DNA from: Dehalococcoidia bacterium
GTDB lineage: Bacteria; Chloroflexota; Dehalococcoidia; GIF9; UBA5629
Assembly (NCBI GenBank): GCA_012961565.1
Contig: DTZC01000170.1
Location: 1 to 12,955 of the forward strand
Direction: 5' to 3'
Length of the DNA: 12,955 bases
A program made the translations under genes and the position numbers. Shown piece by piece: positions 1-6,535 of this stretch. Each line of letters starts with the position of its first letter. Position 1 is the first letter of the stretch. Below the pieces are notes generated by a model. It searched no databases. It had not been told where the DNA came from and was given only the letters and a program-made list of their open reading frames with translations.

Positions 1-200
1 CAATTATAGCAATAGCCGCGTTGGCTGTTATCACCATCGCATTAATAGGTCAGGCACGTGAAATGCGAAAGATACGTACAGGAACATATGGCGAAGACTC
101 GATAGGTCACCCAAACATATTCTTGAATAAAAGAAATTTCAAATGGTATGCACTAATTGCCATTGGATTTGGTTTGGCATATACAGCACAGTTTCTTTAG
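1..200 (+). CDS. C-terminal fragment of a membrane protein (5' end outside window)
   Basis: An open frame enters from the left edge (codons in phase with base 3) and stops at TAG 198-200, giving 65 visible residues. Two hydrophobic stretches are seen: one at the very start (IIAIAALAVITIALIG) and one at the end (WYALIAIGFGLAYTAQFL). A basic, polar loop of about 30 residues containing REMRKIRTGTYGE separates them. This fits the last two membrane helices of a polytopic or two-helix membrane protein ending almost directly after the last helix. I do not recognise the family. The stop overlaps tail to tail, by the bases TTAG, with the stop of the convergent gene on the minus strand. The segment is AT-rich like that neighbour and unlike everything after ~500. 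Confidence 0.6.
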   Translation, partial: IIAIAALAVITIALIGQAREMRKIRTGTYGEDSIGHPNIFLNKRNFKWYALIAIGFGLAYTAQFL

Positions 201-490
201 TTATAATCCACTTCTAAAACTACCCTAGATTCATTTGCACGCTTTTCATCTTCATACTTTAACTGAGATATTTTCTTGCAAAGCGAGATATCATTCACCA
301 AACTGGCTTTACCAACAAAACTTTGTCCATCAAATTCTATTCTCACATCTGGATTTTTTTGCGCATTTCTTAACCAATCACTGTTAGTATTTCTTCGCGA
401 GAAGTACAGCTTACCATTGTACTTTACTGCAAGTAACCATACTTGATGTGCTTTTCCGGTCTCTCTTCCTTTTGTTTCCAAAATTGCCGC
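197..490 (-). pseudogene. 5'-truncated split-barrel flavin/F420-dependent oxidoreductase (nitroreductase/PPOX-like)
   Basis: The frame ends at TAA 197-199 and stays open up to 631, but only the part from about 490 downward looks like a protein family. It holds AILETKGRETGK followed by VWLLAVKYNGKLYFSRRNT, SDWLRNAQKNPDVRIEF and FVGKASLV. This order of T-x-GR-x-TGK, beta-hairpin, 'W..N...NP.V.I' and barrel strands is typical of the deazaflavin-dependent nitroreductase / PPOX-like split beta-barrel fold, which binds F420 or FMN. Family members normally have about 30-40 residues before the TGR motif. Here that place is antisense to the first 39 codons of the CoA-transferase and does not look like the family. 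I conclude that the 5' end is lost. The cause may be a genomic rearrangement or an assembly join. Fold assignment is moderately sure; the substrate is unknown. Confidence 0.5.
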
Positions 491-502
491 GCTAAAGCAG
501 CT

Positions 503-507
503 AGGAG
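503..507 (+). promoter_or_regulatory. Ribosome binding site choosing the CoA-transferase start at 515
   Basis: AGGAG sits 7 nt before ATG 515-517. An in-frame ATG at 443 lies in the AT-rich segment, inside the truncated oxidoreductase gene, and would add 24 residues that resemble nothing in the family, so 515 is preferred. Confidence 0.75.
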
Positions 508-514
508 TAATCTG

Positions 515-1732
515 ATGAAAGAAGTATTTGAGGGTATAAAAGTAGCTGATTTCTCCTGGGTGGGCGTTGGTCCACAAATCGGGAGAGAACTTGCTGAACA
601 TGGGGCTACAGTGGTCAGGATAGAGAGTCACCGCTATCCGGACCCGCTGAGAACCATGTATCCCTTCAAGGACGGCAAGCCTGGGGTTAACCGTAGCGCC
701 TTTGGTGCCGCTTACAATACCAACAAATACGGCATCAGCCTTGACTTAAATCTGCCCAAAGGACAGGAGGTCGCCCGCCGCTTAATAGCCTGGGCAGATA
801 TTGTTGCTGAAAGTATGACACCGGGGACTATGGCGAAATGGGGTCTTGATTACGAGAGCTGCCGCCGCATAAAGTCGGACATCATCTATTTCAGCACCTC
901 ACAACAAGGAAGTTACGGTCCCTATGCCAATTTCAGCGGCTATGGTATGTTTGGCGCCAGCATGGCTGGCTTCTCATTCATTACCGGCTGGCCTGACCGA
1001 CCTCCGTGCCTCCTTTACAACAATTACACCGATTTTATCGCCCCTCACTTCATCACAGTGGCATTGGTCGGTGCCCTCCTGCACCGGCACAGGACAGGCA
1101 AAGGAGTTTACCTAGAACAGGCTCAAATAGAAGCTGGAATCTACTTCCTCGGTCCAGCCGTCCTGGACTACTTCATAAACAACCGAGAAATGCAACGCAA
1201 CGGGAACCGCGACCCCAATATGTGTCCTCACGGCATTTTTCCATGTCAAGGAGAAGACAACTGGGTCGCCATCGCCATCAGCACGCAGGAGGAGTGGCAA
1301 AGCTTTTGCACTGCTATTGAGAAGCCAGAATGGCTGGAGGATGCCAGGTTTTCCCAATTCGAAGCTCGGAAGCAAAACGAGGAGGAACTTGAGCGTCTCA
1401 TAAGCCAGTGGACCAGCAAACACACGCCAGACGAGATAATGAAGATACTTCAAGCGGCTGGGGTGCCAGCCGGGACTGTCCAGACCAGTGAGGGACTTTT
1501 CAATGACCCCCAGCTGAGGCACCGCCAGCACTTCAGACCACTGCACCATAAGGTCATAGGTGTCCACCATTACCACGCCCCAGCCTACCGGCTGTCGAAA
1601 ACACCTTGCCAACTGAAAAAGGCCGGCCCAACGCTGGGTGAGGATAACGAATATGTGTACAAAGAGATTCTGGGATTGAGCGACGATGAAATCGCCGAGT
1701 TAGTCATCGAAGGGGTCATCACAACCGAATGA
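515..1732 (+). CDS. Class III (CaiB/BaiF, formyl-CoA transferase-type) CoA-transferase
   Basis: Predicted 405-residue cytoplasmic enzyme of family III CoA-transferases, which move CoA between acyl-CoA and free carboxylic acids. Length is normal for the family. Visible signatures in order: VADFSWVGVGP and LAEHGATVVRIES near the N-terminus (nucleotide/CoA-binding Rossmann-like half), NTNKYGISLDL (~69-79), the segment around D173 (YTD), where formyl-CoA transferase has its catalytic Asp, RTGKGVYLEQAQIE (~193-206), and a C-terminal AAGVPAGTVQT. The donor and acceptor cannot be told from sequence; bile-acid, carnitine, succinyl and benzylsuccinate enzymes all share these motifs. It is the only large plus-strand gene here. 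Its neighbours on the left are foreign-looking in base composition. Related enzymes often serve in anaerobic acyl-CoA pathways like the one encoded at 6924-12832, but the two are about 5 kb apart and in opposite orientation. Confidence 0.93.
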   Translation: MKEVFEGIKVADFSWVGVGPQIGRELAEHGATVVRIESHRYPDPLRTMYPFKDGKPGVNRSAFGAAYNTNKYGISLDLNLPKGQEVARRLIAWADIVAESMTPGTMAKWGLDYESCRRIKSDIIYFSTSQQGSYGPYANFSGYGMFGASMAGFSFITGWPDRPPCLLYNNYTDFIAPHFITVALVGALLHRHRTGKGVYLEQAQIEAGIYFLGPAVLDYFINNREMQRNGNRDPNMCPHGIFPCQGEDNWVAIAISTQEEWQSFCTAIEKPEWLEDARFSQFEARKQNEEELERLISQWTSKHTPDEIMKILQAAGVPAGTVQTSEGLFNDPQLRHRQHFRPLHHKVIGVHHYHAPAYRLSKTPCQLKKAGPTLGEDNEYVYKEILGLSDDEIAELVIEGVITTE

Positions 1733-1740
1733 GCCGAGCC

Positions 1741-1764
1741 GGTAACTGTCAACTGTTGGTCGGT
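1741..1764. repeat. 24-bp dispersed direct repeat, copy 1
   Basis: This 24-bp stretch, GGTAACTGTCAACTGTTG plus six further bases (GTCGGT), occurs again base for base at 12898-12921 in the same orientation. Flanking bases differ on both sides. It contains the hexamer AACTGT twice (1744-1749 and 1751-1756). This copy starts 8 bases after the CoA-transferase stop codon. Confidence 0.85.
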
Positions 1765-1968
1765 ATGGGTAGCGTATCATATCTTGTGTGAATTCTCTTT
1801 AAGAAAGAAAAAGGGCGTATCCTTTCAGTCGAAACCAAAATAACAGAAGGGAAGAATACGCCCCACTGGTGGGGAGAAATCAGTGAGCGTACGTTGCATA
1901 TGGTGAAACTTGTCCCGGAAGGCAGCCTGGAAGAGGAACTGCCTTCCAGAATAACCTACTTGGATTAA
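1765..1968 (+). pseudogene. Small reading frame interrupted by an in-frame TGA (remnant, or recoded)
   Basis: ATG 1765 directly follows the 24-bp repeat and reads MGSVSYLV, then TGA (1789-1791), then stays open for 58 codons to TAA 1966-1968. The part after the TGA looks protein-like (ILFKKEKGRILSVETKITEG, ... HWWGEISERTLHMVKLVPEG, ... ELPSRITYLD), with mixed charge and plausible secondary structure. It has no start codon before the Met at 1900, from which only 22 codons remain. No Shine-Dalgarno is clear before 1765. Options are a decayed small gene, chance, or selenocysteine at the TGA. The last is weak: the only inverted repeat after it (1813-1863) has too large a loop for a bacterial SECIS. 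I do not recognise a family. Confidence 0.25.
1813..1863. repeat. Inverted repeat with 8-bp perfect arms
   Basis: GGGCGTAT (1813-1820) is the exact reverse complement of ATACGCCC (1856-1863). CCTT (1821-1824) and AAGG (1847-1850) could extend pairing across a small internal loop. There is no T-run after the right arm (ACTGG follows), so it is not a standard rho-independent terminator of the CoA-transferase gene. A transposon end or a structured RNA are alternatives. The rest of 1733-2041 shows nothing else I can name beyond a weak GAGG/CCTC hairpin with a T-rich tail near 2003-2025. Confidence 0.5.
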
Positions 1969-2041
1969 AAACTGCTTATTCTCGGACTTGCGTTGAGGGA
2001 TTTTGCCTCCTTTTATTTCAAACCGACCGATATTTGCAAAC

Positions 2042-2263
2042 TTAGCGGCAAAGCATATAGCGCTCGTCTATTAATGTCTTTGTATTGTCATCGTAATCAA
2101 GCTGCCTCACTATTCCTCTGACCTGCTCGGGCAGGTTTAGTTGCTTTGCATATTTATCGACCTCGTTGGGCTTAAGACAAGCTGAACTTACGGATAAATA
2201 ACCTAATAACATTGCAGCTCCTATCAATGCTATTGTTTTTCCAAATATGCATCCTAGCACCAT
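2042..2263 (-). CDS. Small exported or membrane-anchored protein of unknown function
   Basis: This predicts 73 residues. The start at ATG 2263 is chosen because GAGAGG lies 6 nt upstream; an in-frame ATG two codons earlier would leave no spacing. Residues 1-28 form a hydrophobic signal-like segment (GKTIALIGAAMLLGYLSV) ending in SSAC at residue 29. SSAC resembles a lipobox only weakly, because the -3 position is Ser. The rest is a hydrophilic domain of about 44 residues (KPNEVDKYAKQLNLPEQVRG...) ending in ERYMLCR, with a second Cys at position 72. I do not recognise a family. It lies 209 bp downstream of the selenium/sulfur carrier operon on the same strand, with no shared signal visible. It may be a signal-anchored or secreted small protein. 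Confidence 0.45.
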   Translation of the reverse strand: MVLGCIFGKTIALIGAAMLLGYLSVSSACLKPNEVDKYAKQLNLPEQVRGIVRQLDYDDNTKTLIDERYMLCR

Positions 2264-2472
2264 TCGCATCCTCTCGCCAGCAGTATTCCTCTTTGCCGTG
2301 TCTCCCCTCGACTGCTTCCACACGTTTTGACACACAGCCGTGACGCTGCTGCTCACCTTCCGTCGTCCCACCTACTAGGCAGAGGATGTTAGATGTTAAC
2401 CAACAAGTGAAATGGCAAGCTGGCAATCAGTAACAGTGAACAGGATACCAGTTGCTATGCATCGTCACTGGC

Positions 2473-2694
2473 TCATAGCTGATGGATGGCATCGACCTCA
2501 ACCTGTGCCTGGTCCAGCACTGACTTGACCTTTTCCTGCTGCTGCCAGTTAAAGCGCAGTGCCACACCACAATCGCTGGAGAGGTGCCTGGGGACTGGAA
2601 TCAGCTTGACCGAGCAGCCCTCTGCGACCAGCAGCTTTTCAGCACGCATAGCTGATGAGGTGGTATAGAACAGAATAACTCCATATTCGGTCAT
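2473..2694 (-). CDS. DUF3343 family small protein, putative Se/S carrier
   Basis: This 73-residue protein has the DUF3343 look: an N-terminal strand YGVILFYTTSSAMRAEKLL, then GCSVKLIPVPRHLSSDCGVALRF, in which the conserved Cys (C42) sits after the PR-x-x-SS element. Family proteins are small and are found beside YedF, YedE and cysteine desulfurase-like enzymes; a role as a selenium or sulfur carrier or putative-thiol partner has been proposed but not, to my knowledge, proved. The ATG at 2692-2694 overlaps the TGA of the desulfurase gene (2691-2693) as ATGA, and no Shine-Dalgarno is visible, so translation is probably coupled. It is the last gene of the operon. No clear rho-independent terminator was found in 2264-2472. 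Confidence 0.85.
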   Translation of the reverse strand: MTEYGVILFYTTSSAMRAEKLLVAEGCSVKLIPVPRHLSSDCGVALRFNWQQQEKVKSVLDQAQVEVDAIHQL

Positions 2695-3839
2695 GAGGCA
2701 ATGATCTGCTCTATTGCCCAGATTGTCTTGTTGACATCGTCCATAGTGGTGAAGGCCCCCGGTGCCAGACGCACTGTGCCTCCGGGGAAAGTGCCGATTG
2801 TCCTGTGCGCTGCTGGGGCACAGTGTAGTCCGACGCGGACCAGTATCCCGTAGTCATCATCGAGCTTCAGCCCGATTTCTGAGACCTCTTTGTTGTTGGC
2901 AGTAAAGGATATGATGGCAGTGCGCCGCTCCAGGTCGCTAGTGCCGTAGACTTTAATACCTGGCATACTGGACAGCCCGTTGATAAGATTCCTGGTAAGC
3001 TCCAGTTCGTGTTCTCTGATGATATGAATACCCCTGTCCATCAACCAGCGTATACCAGCGTGAAGACCGGCGATGCCGGCGATATTCGGAGTGCCGCTTT
3101 CGAACTTGTCTGGCAGGCTTTCTGGCTGCAGTTCCAGTTCTGACTGGCTTCCGGTGCCACCGCGCATCAGCGGCTCGACCTGTGAAGTGTCCACATGGTC
3201 GCCGATGACAAGTCCGCCGATGCCTGGAGGTCCCTGCAGCCCCTTATGCCCGGTGAAGGCGAGGAAGTCAATCCTGCCTGCCTTCATGTCTATGGGGACA
3301 GCTCCTGCAGTCTGTGCCGCATCCACCAGCAGCAGGGCACCAGCGTGGTGGGCAAGATGTGCCACCTCGGCAACGGGCAGCATAGTCCCCATCACATTGC
3401 TGGCATGAATGAGAACCACAAGACGGGTATGGGAGTCTATGGCTGCGGCGATACTTCTCATATCCAACATGCCGTCAGGGGCGCAGGGGACAGTGTGAAG
3501 AATAAGCCCCTGTTTCTCCAGGCTGCGTAGCGGTCGCATTACTGCATTATGCTCTATAGAACTGGTAACGACCCGGTCGCCGGGTTTGAGCAGACCTTGG
3601 AGCACCAGGTTTATAGCATGCGTTGCATTGCTGGTGAATATGACGCGTGAAGGGTCACCGATGTTGAAGAAGCGGGCGATATCTTCTCTGGCATTATATA
3701 TGACGCGTGCTGCCTCGATGGAGAGACGGTGCCCCGAGCGTCCCGGGTTACCTCCAGCATGCTGTAAGACGTCGACCATCGCTTTCAGCACCTCGGGGGG
3801 CTTTGGCCAGGAAGTAGCTGCGTTATCCAGATAAATCAT
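2691..3839 (-). CDS. Cysteine desulfurase-like PLP aminotransferase class V (selenium-cluster type)
   Basis: This predicts 382 residues, normal for the NifS/SufS superfamily. These PLP enzymes remove S (or Se) from cysteine or selenocysteine and pass it on as persulfide. Visible features: IYLDNAATSWPKP at the start, SNATHAINLV (~70-79), SSIEHNA with the PLP-stacking His (~97), LLVDAAQTAGA with the PLP-binding Asp (~173), the Schiff-base lysine in TGHKG (K199), SGTPN (~248-252) and the active-site Cys in VGLHCAPAAHRTIGT (C340). The start at 3839 makes an ATGA overlap with the upstream carrier gene. A frame seven codons longer exists but would overlap more and has no support. This group (the EF2568-like branch, TIGR01977 as I recall) is found with selenium genes. 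Here the YedE, TusA/YedF and DUF3343 neighbours point to selenium or sulfur delivery rather than general Fe-S assembly; no IscU or SufB is present. Confidence 0.92.
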   Translation of the reverse strand: MIYLDNAATSWPKPPEVLKAMVDVLQHAGGNPGRSGHRLSIEAARVIYNAREDIARFFNIGDPSRVIFTSNATHAINLVLQGLLKPGDRVVTSSIEHNAVMRPLRSLEKQGLILHTVPCAPDGMLDMRSIAAAIDSHTRLVVLIHASNVMGTMLPVAEVAHLAHHAGALLLVDAAQTAGAVPIDMKAGRIDFLAFTGHKGLQGPPGIGGLVIGDHVDTSQVEPLMRGGTGSQSELELQPESLPDKFESGTPNIAGIAGLHAGIRWLMDRGIHIIREHELELTRNLINGLSSMPGIKVYGTSDLERRTAIISFTANNKEVSEIGLKLDDDYGILVRVGLHCAPAAHRTIGTFPGGTVRLAPGAFTTMDDVNKTIWAIEQIIAS

Positions 3840-4066
3840 TTGACTAAGATTATACGACAATCACCTTCAGGCTGGTAATCAACGGTCACTGACCAGCCGC
3901 AATTCTGAGCCAGGCGGGAAATGTTCTCTCTCGCCGTGACCGAGTCTACCAGCACCTCTATGGTGCCTTTGCCCAGCTCGTTTATAGCCCGGCGGGCTAA
4001 CATTGCTGGCTGGGGACATGAAAGCCCGCGGGCATCTATGGTCTTGGTCTGGCTCATCATAGACAT
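3836..4066 (-). CDS. yedF: TusA/SirA-type sulfur carrier, single-domain YedF-like
   Basis: This 76-residue protein matches the TusA fold: DARGLSCPQPAML carries the CPxP motif with the acceptor Cys at C17, followed by GTIEVLVDSVTARENISRLA and a terminal strand RIILVK. TusA proteins take persulfide sulfur from a cysteine desulfurase; YedF is the version seen in selenium clusters. YedF of SelD-containing bacteria usually has a second, DsrE-like domain and is about 190-200 residues long. That half is absent here, and the separate DUF3343 gene may do its job (inference). ATG 4066 has AAGGA 6 nt upstream. Met codons 3 and 4 (4060, 4057) are also possible because AGG lies 6 nt before the first of them. 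The gene begins one base after the YedE stop, and its own stop overlaps the next start. Confidence 0.88.
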   Translation of the reverse strand: MSMMSQTKTIDARGLSCPQPAMLARRAINELGKGTIEVLVDSVTARENISRLAQNCGWSVTVDYQPEGDCRIILVK

Positions 4067-4067
4067 C

Positions 4068-5171
4068 CTACGTCCTTGTCTCTCGCATGGTCAAGCCGAT
4101 GACGGTGCATATCACCAGCCCGACTGCTACTGCGAGCGGTCCGAAGGCAGCCGGACCGGCAGTCGAACTTGCTACACTGAAGTTATGAGCGAAACCGGCA
4201 CCAACAATCATCCCGGTGACAAACAGCGCAGCGTCAGCGTCACCCTCTCCGCAGAGGAAGAGCTGCCGTCCGGGGCAGCCACCAGCCAGGGTGAAGGCAA
4301 GCCCAGCCAGTAGCATGCCACCGAAGTTCCACAGCGCATTGGAATGAGCCACCGGCTGATTTTCAAAGCCGTGGTGGAACTGACCCAGCGCCAGGTTGGT
4401 GATAAAGGCAGTAACAATGAATGCTGCAATGCCGTAGAGCAGGTGTGAGTCGCGCAGCAGTATCACATCACGTATAGCTCCTACAGTGCAGAAACGACTG
4501 CGCTGCGCCAGAAGACCGATAAGCAGCCCTGCGGCGAGAGATATGATTAGCGGTGCCTGCTGACTGCCCGGTCCTGTCTCCGAGAAAAAAATAGGTCCGG
4601 TAACGTTGCCGCTGGCATCTTGCCCGAACTGGGGAGCAGTGAGTAAAAGGACAAGCAGAGCTATCATTACAGAGGGCATTACAAAGCCTAAAGCCCTTGG
4701 TGCCGGGCGGCTGCGTCCCAGGCTGAACCCCATCCTCAGAAAGGCGATTCCTATGCTAATGCCGGCTATTAGACCGAGAATGCCGAGGATGGCGTTCCAG
4801 TCACCGCCGCTGAGCCGCAGATAGGCCCGCCAGGGACATCCCAGAAAGACAAGGGCGCCGAAAACAGCGAACATTCCTAGCAGGAAGCGGACTAGTGGCG
4901 CTGAGCCAGTGCGTGGTTTGAACTCACTGAAGACGAGAGCTGCAGTAAGAGCCCCAAGAACAAAGCCAATTATCTCAGGGCGGATATACTGGACAGCGCT
5001 GTTATGGTGTAGCCCCAGTGCCCCGGCGATATCGCGGCTGAAACAGACCACACAAATTCCCATATTGCCGGGGTTACCCAGCCTGACAAGAATCGGAGCA
5101 AGTATGCCGATGACAGTGCCGGTTACAATCGGTCCCCAGCGTGACATAAGAAAATTAGAAACTAAAGACAT
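4068..5171 (-). CDS. yedE: YedE/YeeE-type membrane transporter of the selenium cluster
   Basis: This 367-residue polytopic membrane protein has about nine to ten hydrophobic segments. It belongs to the YeeE/YedE family, whose members move sulfur or selenium species such as thiosulfate across the membrane. Conserved Cys motifs are all present: NMGICVVCFSRD (C40, C43), FLGCPWRAYLRLSGGDWNA (C112), QRSRFCTVGAIRD (C228) and LAGGCPGRQLFLCGEGD (C299, C307). The two-half internal symmetry and the GGDWNA and GEGDADA sequences match the YedE (FdhT-like) branch tied to selenium metabolism. The start has GGGAG 5 nt upstream. It is the first gene of the operon and is followed after one base by the carrier gene. 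A promoter at 5405-5431 and a structured leader lie in front of it. Whether the cargo is selenium or sulfur cannot be settled here. Confidence 0.9.
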   Translation of the reverse strand: MSLVSNFLMSRWGPIVTGTVIGILAPILVRLGNPGNMGICVVCFSRDIAGALGLHHNSAVQYIRPEIIGFVLGALTAALVFSEFKPRTGSAPLVRFLLGMFAVFGALVFLGCPWRAYLRLSGGDWNAILGILGLIAGISIGIAFLRMGFSLGRSRPAPRALGFVMPSVMIALLVLLLTAPQFGQDASGNVTGPIFFSETGPGSQQAPLIISLAAGLLIGLLAQRSRFCTVGAIRDVILLRDSHLLYGIAAFIVTAFITNLALGQFHHGFENQPVAHSNALWNFGGMLLAGLAFTLAGGCPGRQLFLCGEGDADAALFVTGMIVGAGFAHNFSVASSTAGPAAFGPLAVAVGLVICTVIGLTMRETRT

Positions 5172-5404
5172 GAAAGCTCCCTTTCGCTGTTGGATTCCCC
5201 GCTACGTGGAAACCGAGCGAAGGAGCCGGTAGGAAGGTTAATAGGGTATAATTCGTAGGGTAACGCTGCTGGTATTCCACGCAGCAGGATGCAGGAGAGG
5301 ATGCACAACGTGCATTAAGTCTCTGGTTCAGACACGGTGGACATCAACCAGCATAACGTCATCCCCTTTCTTGAAGTCTCTTCGGTTGAAAGACTGACAC
5401 CGAT
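5172..5404 (-). promoter_or_regulatory. Structured 5' leader of the selenium/sulfur operon
   Basis: If transcription starts near 5398, the operon has an unusually long leader of about 230 nt. On the minus strand it holds a hairpin with arms ATGCAC and GTGCAT around a GTT loop (5301-5315), and a second with arms CAGCAG and CTGCTG around a 10-nt loop (5266-5287). A short frame of 8 codons, MLVDVHRV (ATG at 5354, with AAGGGG 8 nt before it), ends in TGA 5328-5330, 12 nt ahead of the first hairpin. An overlapping 15-codon frame starts at 5362. No known riboswitch was recognised. Regulation through RNA structure or a leader peptide is inference. Confidence 0.4.
5301..5315 (-). other. SECIS-like hairpin in the leader
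   Basis: A perfect 6-bp stem closes a GTT loop. The apical loop lies 18 nt after an in-frame TGA, and its first loop base is G. Those numbers fit the bacterial SECIS pattern as I remember it. The stem lacks an evident bulged U, so the match is partial. Confidence 0.3.
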
Positions 5405-5431
5405 AGTATAGAAGTGGTCTGGGCATGTCAA
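5405..5431 (-). promoter_or_regulatory. Promoter of the yedE operon, framed by an inverted repeat
   Basis: On the minus strand TTGACA (5426-5431) matches the -35 consensus exactly. TATACT (5405-5410) is a 5/6 match to -10 at 15-bp spacing; TACTAT (5403-5408) gives 17-bp spacing. An 8-bp inverted repeat brackets it: ACTGACAC at 5393-5400 and GTGTCAGT at 5432-5439. It lies directly after the stop codon of the Fe-S protein gene. Confidence 0.55.
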
Positions 5432-5448
5432 GTGTCAGTTGCCGGGCT

Positions 5449-6498
5449 CTAGCCTGTGATGGTTGCCGTTTCTCTGGGAGTCATTTTCATGGCGTTGGCG
5501 GGGCAGACATACATGCAGATGCCACAGCCGATGCAGCGGTTGGCATCACGCACGGCTAAATCTCCTTCCATTTTCAGCGCTTTCATCCAGCACCTATCAA
5601 TACAGGCGCCGCAGCCGGTACAGGCTTCATCGTCTATGGTGACCACCCAGTTGGCAACAAAAGCCTGGCTGGGCACGGGGGAGCGGGCTGCCCCTCTTAA
5701 GAAGGGGCAATGGCAACCGCAGCAATTGCACAGCAGGTCCAGATACCTGTCTTGGCTACTGGCATAATTATGGACAAGCCCAGCCTCCTCTGCCTCATCT
5801 ATGCTCTTTCTGGCTTCCTCCTTGGAGAGGAGGCGGACAACTCCAAGGCTATTGGCGAATTGGGCAGAGGGACCGAAAATCATGCACAGGTTGTCCTTGG
5901 GTTTATCGCAAGGTCTGTCCAGCAAATCGCCCTGGTGACGGCAGACGCAGGCGCCAGCAGCGATATACTCCGTTCTGTCGATAAGTTTCATCACCTCATC
6001 ATAAGGTAAAATGGTAGACAGGCTGTGGATTTCCTCCTCCACCGGGACCTTTCGAGTTGTAGGTGTATCGGCGGGAGCAGTTGGAGGTGGAGCTGTCATC
6101 ACCAGGTTCTTCATGGCTTTCCCGTAGTTTTTGAGTAGTTGTGCCAGGCGCTTGGTGCGCTCGTCTATACGACCATGCATGAACTGCAGTTCGATGAGGC
6201 CGGGCACTAGCGGTAGTAATTCATAATGCCTCTTGCCGTCCTTTTCTTTTGCACGGACCACTCCATTGGTCACCATCTCTTCCAGCTGCTTCCTTAGGTA
6301 ATCGACATCCACTTTCATCTTACTCGCCACCTCTTCAGGAGTGGCATAACCCAGGGGCATGCTGCAGGCAATTTCTGCCTGCTCCGGGGTGAAAAGCTCT
6401 CTGGCAAATTCGTAAAACTCGGGGCAGGGAATCGAGAGGTAGGCAGTGCTCCGGGCATTAAGCGCCTCAGCCAGTCGCCTGTAGACGTCTTCCGTCAT
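5449..6498 (-). CDS. Winged-helix protein with two C-terminal [4Fe-4S] ferredoxin clusters and extra Cys motifs
   Basis: Residues ~35-95 look like a winged-helix DNA-binding or protein-binding domain (FTPEQAEIACSMPLGYATPE, then VASKMKVDVDYLRKQLEEMV, NGVVRAKEKDGKRHYEL). A Pro/Thr-rich linker follows at ~134-150. Next come CVCRHQGD...RPCDKP...LCM (C184, C186, C197, C205) and the dense LLCNCCGCHCPF (C257, C259, C260, C262, C264). Two classical CxxCxxCxxxC ferredoxin motifs end the protein (C293/296/299/303 and C322/325/328/332, the latter followed by P). It should be cytoplasmic, bind two [4Fe-4S] clusters and perhaps a third metal centre, and couple redox state to DNA or protein binding. Similar proteins occur in strict anaerobes, but I know of no characterised member. 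GGAGGT lies 8 nt before the ATG. It is a single gene with its own strong promoter. An electron-transfer adaptor rather than a regulator is the main alternative. Confidence 0.85.
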   Translation of the reverse strand: MTEDVYRRLAEALNARSTAYLSIPCPEFYEFARELFTPEQAEIACSMPLGYATPEEVASKMKVDVDYLRKQLEEMVTNGVVRAKEKDGKRHYELLPLVPGLIELQFMHGRIDERTKRLAQLLKNYGKAMKNLVMTAPPPTAPADTPTTRKVPVEEEIHSLSTILPYDEVMKLIDRTEYIAAGACVCRHQGDLLDRPCDKPKDNLCMIFGPSAQFANSLGVVRLLSKEEARKSIDEAEEAGLVHNYASSQDRYLDLLCNCCGCHCPFLRGAARSPVPSQAFVANWVVTIDDEACTGCGACIDRCWMKALKMEGDLAVRDANRCIGCGICMYVCPANAMKMTPRETATITG

Positions 6499-6535
6499 GT
6501 TTCTTTACCTCCGTTCGAAGATTATACCAAGATGG

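Noticed and set aside
1112..1612. 166-codon open frame on the minus strand inside the CaiB-type gene
   Set aside because: Antisense to a clearly conserved enzyme; no family features, no ribosome site.
3921..4313. 130-codon plus-strand open frame across the yedF/yedE junction
   Set aside because: Spans two real genes in antisense; no recognisable domain.
5315..5345. GGTTCAGAC resembling a tRNA T-loop in the yedE leader
   Set aside because: The flanking bases do not form a T stem, and no acceptor or anticodon arm is found, so no tRNA is called.
5328..5426. 32-codon minus-strand frame MPRPLLYYRCQSF... ending at the leader TGA, as a real gene
   Set aside because: Its ATG lies within the promoter and no ribosome site precedes it; kept only as part of the leader/SECIS observation.
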